In this document: piece by piece, positions 60,718-64,000 of the stretch | Position numbering within the stretch: position 1 is the first letter of the stretch | How the letters are laid out: the number at the start of each line of letters is the position of its first letter | Source of the DNA: Saccharina japonica | Lineage: Eukaryota > Sar > Phaeophyceae > Laminariales > Laminariaceae | NCBI GenBank assembly: GCA_008828725.1 | Contig: MEHQ01002815.1 | Location: 29,742-93,741 of the forward strand | Direction of reading: 5' to 3' | DNA length: 64,000 nt | Made by a program: the position numbers and the translations under genes | Notes under the pieces: model-generated | Told to the model about the DNA's origin: nothing | Seen by the model: only the letters and a program-made list of their open reading frames with translations | Databases searched by the model: none

Positions 60718-62480
60718 TTTTTTTTTCGCGAGGTGAACGCTTGCCGGTGCGCTTATTGTCCGAACACTTGGCCACCCACACCTACAGAAAAGGCTGTGAA
60801 GAGTGAGAGTAGTGTATAGAGCGCGGCGGGGATACGAGAGCGAGCGAGAACTGCCGCGATTGCCGCGATTGCTCTATTAATACAGCAGTATGTGAAGTAT
60901 ACATATGTACGTGCCAACAAATAATACCAGGTAACTATTACGGGGGACCATAGTAAATATCATATATTAAGACCAAATTTGTTGGTAAAAAAAAGTTAAA
61001 ATATAGGTTTTTGTATGTACCGTAGGTCCTATTCACTAGTATTTACTATGGTCCTTGCCCGTAATAAGCCTACGCACACACCGACCGGCACAATGGAAGA
61101 CAGGGAAAGGGATTTCGTGCCCACGGTTTTATTTTATGACCGGTCGATTGTTTTGGAGGAGGAGGAGTGTGCTGATTGGTCGATTTGCGTCGAAGGAATT
61201 ATCTGAATGGTCGATTTATTTCGACGGAGGGTCCTGATTGGTCGAGCATGTTCCAGGAGTGTTTCGAGTGGTCGATGGTTTTGAAGGAGTTTTCTGATCG
61301 GTGGAAAATCCCTGACTGGATGTCAAGACGTAACGTCGTACCCAAGGTGTGACGTCACTTTCTGACCGTGGACCTTTTTTTCCCTGCACAGAAAACGGTT
61401 TGGCACGGATTCCCTTTCTCTCTTGAAGCCCTGGCTGCTCGTCTGAAGTTCGTACCGTGCAGCTTACGAACTACTTCACACGTAGGGCAGATAATCTACC
61501 GATAGATTATCTACGGATAGATCTTTATCTTTTAGATCATCTAAATCCTATCCTACCGTAATGAGATGTCGTGCACGATCTGTGGAAGTACAGATCAAAC
61601 CCAGGAAACCTATCCTAGAGCATGCATTTTTTTTTGCCCCTCCACACGGCAACATGGGCTAGATCATACGTACAGATCAGGGATCTATCTTCCCTGAAAT
61701 ATCTAGATCATCGAGTGGAAATGATATGTCTTATCTATATGTCCGAGGTTGTGAAATGTTTCCAAGGGTGTCGTTGGTTGGGGTAGATACTCTGGCGTAC
61801 ACGGTTGGTTACCAAACCTGATTGTTTGCGTTATGCTCACAGAGTGAGTACACTACAGGCACCCCTTGATTTTTTTCACATGTCCGACAGATCATTTACA
61901 GATACGATCATTTACAGATACGATCATTTACAGATAGATCATCTACAGATAGATCATCTACAGCTAGATTATTTACAGATAGATCATCCACAGATAGATC
62001 ATCTACACATAGATAATCTTCAGATAGATAACCTACAGGTAGATAATCTACAGATACATCCTCTACAAATAGATCATCTACAGATAGATCATTTACAGAT
62101 ATACCATCTACAGGTAGATAATCTAGACCATAATCTGACGTTGTATTGGTTTATGTGCAGGGTCTATACAGCGGTACAGGTCCAACCCCGGAAACATTGT
62201 TCTATGTGCGTAGATCACGCAGATCTATGCGGCTCCCGCCCGGAAACATGAGGTACGTAGATCATACATACCTACAGATCATAATTATTTCTTCCCTGGA
62301 AGATCTACAAATCATGAAGCGGGAATGGATTATCTGCCCGATGTGTCTAAACGATTCATTTTCATATTTTATTCGTCGCGGTTTGCTCGCAGCTCGCCCG
62401 CCCGCGCGACGAGGCACAAGTAATTATCGTCGACGGTGTTTTTGTATTACGATATTTATCAATTTTGAGGCGTGCTATGA
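60718..62480 (+). repeat. Duplicated block C, copy 2
   Basis: Begins directly after the N at 60717 with the same poly-T/CGCGAGGTGAACG start as 57424. Carries MITE A at 60937-61065 and a shorter 15-bp minisatellite (61880-62130). Confidence 0.8.
61880..62130. repeat. 15-bp minisatellite, second array
   Basis: ATCATCTACAGATAG and related units, more degenerate and shorter (~16 units) than 58573-59005. Confidence 0.85.
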
Positions 62481-63748
62481 TAGAAGTGGCACTTTTTGGT
62501 CAAAATATTTGTCATTGGCCGTGCTTCTTAATCCAATATCATCGGAACATCATTAGTTTTTTACAATACCGCTCACGAACAACCTTAATATTTTTGGGGA
62601 CTGTTCATGGGCATTGCAACTTTTAGCCATGCTCAAAGTTGGTTAGGGGTTGAAGTGTAGAGCTCCCGAAAAAATAAGGTCCTATCATACCCCTTGTACC
62701 TGTAGCGCTCGTCTTTTGATGACATCGTCTTTTGATCTCATCCTCATCCTTACCCGTAGAGTCTGTCGCCATACAACTACGGCCATGCACGAATATGGAG
62801 TACATAGCAATGTCTGCCTGATCGGTGAATACCCGACTTGCTCCGTCCCGGCATTGTAGGGATGCGAGGATCTATGGTCATACGACTACGGCCATGCATG
62901 AAAATTAAGTACACCCCCCCTACACTTGCGCTGCGGACGGACGCCCCCTCTTTTTTATCGTGTGTAGCCGATTCTGTGTATTCAGCATTTGTATTTCGAC
63001 ATCCCCCCCAGAAATTAAATGAACTCATTGAAGCTGTCATCCATATTCAAGCCCGCCTCACAAGCGGTTCTTAGTAGGATGCAGCTCACCCTCCATGCGA
63101 CTCGCCCAATACCTCACGGCGTTTCGCGCTTGGTGCAAGCACTGTCTNGGGGGGGGGGGGTGTACTCATGTTGTGCACGGCCGTAGTCATATGACCATAG
63201 ACCCTCGCATTCCTACAATGCCGAAGGGAGAGGGGGGGGGGTACTCATTGTCATGCATGGCCGTAGTCGTTTTGGCGATTGACCACGCATACCCTTTCGA
63301 GATGGAGCACCCGTTCCTACTCCTAATAGAGACACCTCTAATGTTTGGGCGTTCATTACGGGGAGGGGGGTGTACTCATTAGCCACATGTCATGCATGGC
63401 CGTAGTTGCATGACCGTAGACCCTCGCATCCCTTCATACAATGCAGGGACGGGGCACGTCGGGTTTTTCGCGGACCAGGCAAGCAGTATTGCTTGCACCA
63501 AACGCGATTTGCCGTGAAGTTGTTCGGCGAGTCGCACGAAGGAAGGAGAAAGATAATTCGGGAGGGGAGGGGGGGGGTGTACTTCATATTCATGCATGGC
63601 CGTAGTCGTATGACCATACGACGTAGACGCTGTCTGCAGTTAGTATGTGAGGGTCTCAGTTAGGTACAACCACCGTACTGGTGTTGCCTTGTTCGGGTGT
63701 GGGCGGTAATTTTTCGGATGCGTCAGTCGTGATTCAGTCCAGAATTGG
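62481..63748. other. Repeat-only region with family P elements
   Basis: Holds at least three family P copies and the adjoining block (CTCACAAGCGGT, TAGGATGCAGCTCACCCT, GCGACTCGCC) shared with 59408-59470, plus an N at 63148. No host gene is recognised. Confidence 0.55.
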
Positions 63749-63982
63749 GCCGTTGCGACGGTCGATATAGCCGTTGTGACGGTCGATATAGCCGTTGTGA
63801 CGGTCGATATAGCCGTTACGACGGTCGATATAGCCGTTGTGACGGTCGATATAGCCGTTGTGACGGTCGATATAGCCGTTGTGACGGTCGATATAGCCGT
63901 TACGACGGTCGATATAGCCGTTGTGACGGTCGGTATAGCCGTTACGACGCTCGATATAGCCGTTAGGTTGGTCGGTATAGCT
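63749..63982. repeat. 21-bp minisatellite (GCCGTTGTGACGGTCGATATA)
   Basis: About eleven units of 21 bp with GTTGTGACGG / GTTACGACGG variants, near the window's right edge. Both strands stay open because 21 is a multiple of 3 (NGYIDRH heptads on the minus strand). A coding origin cannot be excluded but nothing supports it. Confidence 0.9.
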
Positions 63983-64000
63983 GTAGAGGGGGACATACAT

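Noticed and set aside
63296-63315. GGAGCACCCG as a possible start of the next MCCA exon (VEHP)
   Set aside because: It belongs to a dispersed repeat also present at 59845-59865 and 60455-60475 with different bases; no acceptor and no following homology.

Overview
This is a nuclear fragment from a eukaryotic alga. It has spliced genes with GT-AG introns of up to about 7 kb, mitochondrial presequence-like N termini, and a three-helix light-harvesting protein. That protein's leader ends in an A|F junction (GANA|F), as in bipartite plastid targeting of secondary red plastids. A photosynthetic stramenopile (ochrophyte) is the best guess; a haptophyte is not excluded. No bacterial operon, CRISPR array, rRNA or convincing tRNA was seen.

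Four host genes could be joined exon by exon from protein homology and splice sites. (1) Mitochondrial citrate synthase, minus strand, first four exons only, present twice (288-4142 and 13239-17083). (2) A fucoxanthin-chlorophyll/LHC-family protein, minus strand, three exons, complete (20638-28798), with a 6.8-kb second intron full of repeats. (3) A nuclear bromodomain protein resembling BRD8, plus strand, five exons (36727-45871). (4) The alpha (biotin carboxylase) subunit of 3-methylcrotonyl-CoA carboxylase, plus strand, first five exons (47722-60214), continuing past the window or broken. They are unrelated housekeeping or plastid genes with no sign of forming a pathway cluster. Citrate synthase and MCCA are both mitochondrial acyl-CoA metabolism enzymes, but adjacency is the only link.

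The rest is repeats and duplications. About 7 kb carrying the citrate synthase 5' half is duplicated (1-7205 versus 12951-20245), with a decayed Ty1/copia element (9779-13072) between the copies. Copy 1 also holds a second, tandem copy of a ~2.4-kb subunit and a 154-bp VNTR. A 3.3-kb block with the MCCA 5' flank and exon 1 is repeated inside the last bromodomain intron (41262-44576 versus 46034-49328). A third block is repeated at 57424-59400 and 60718-62480. Each duplication touches an N (9778, 16093, 41127-41245, 60717, 63148) and/or a long G tract, so unmerged haplotypes or scaffolding artefacts compete with real duplication.

Several apparently unlabelled small mobile families can be defined from internal evidence. 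They are a ~280-bp element with an empty site in a paralogous block, a 651-bp TIR element, 83-bp and 101-129-bp MITEs, and a G-tract-linked dispersed repeat. Two short motifs (CTATTAATAG and TACCAGGTA) occur far above chance. I found no new defence or metabolic system. The most interesting material is this repeat and duplication architecture and its intrusion into introns.
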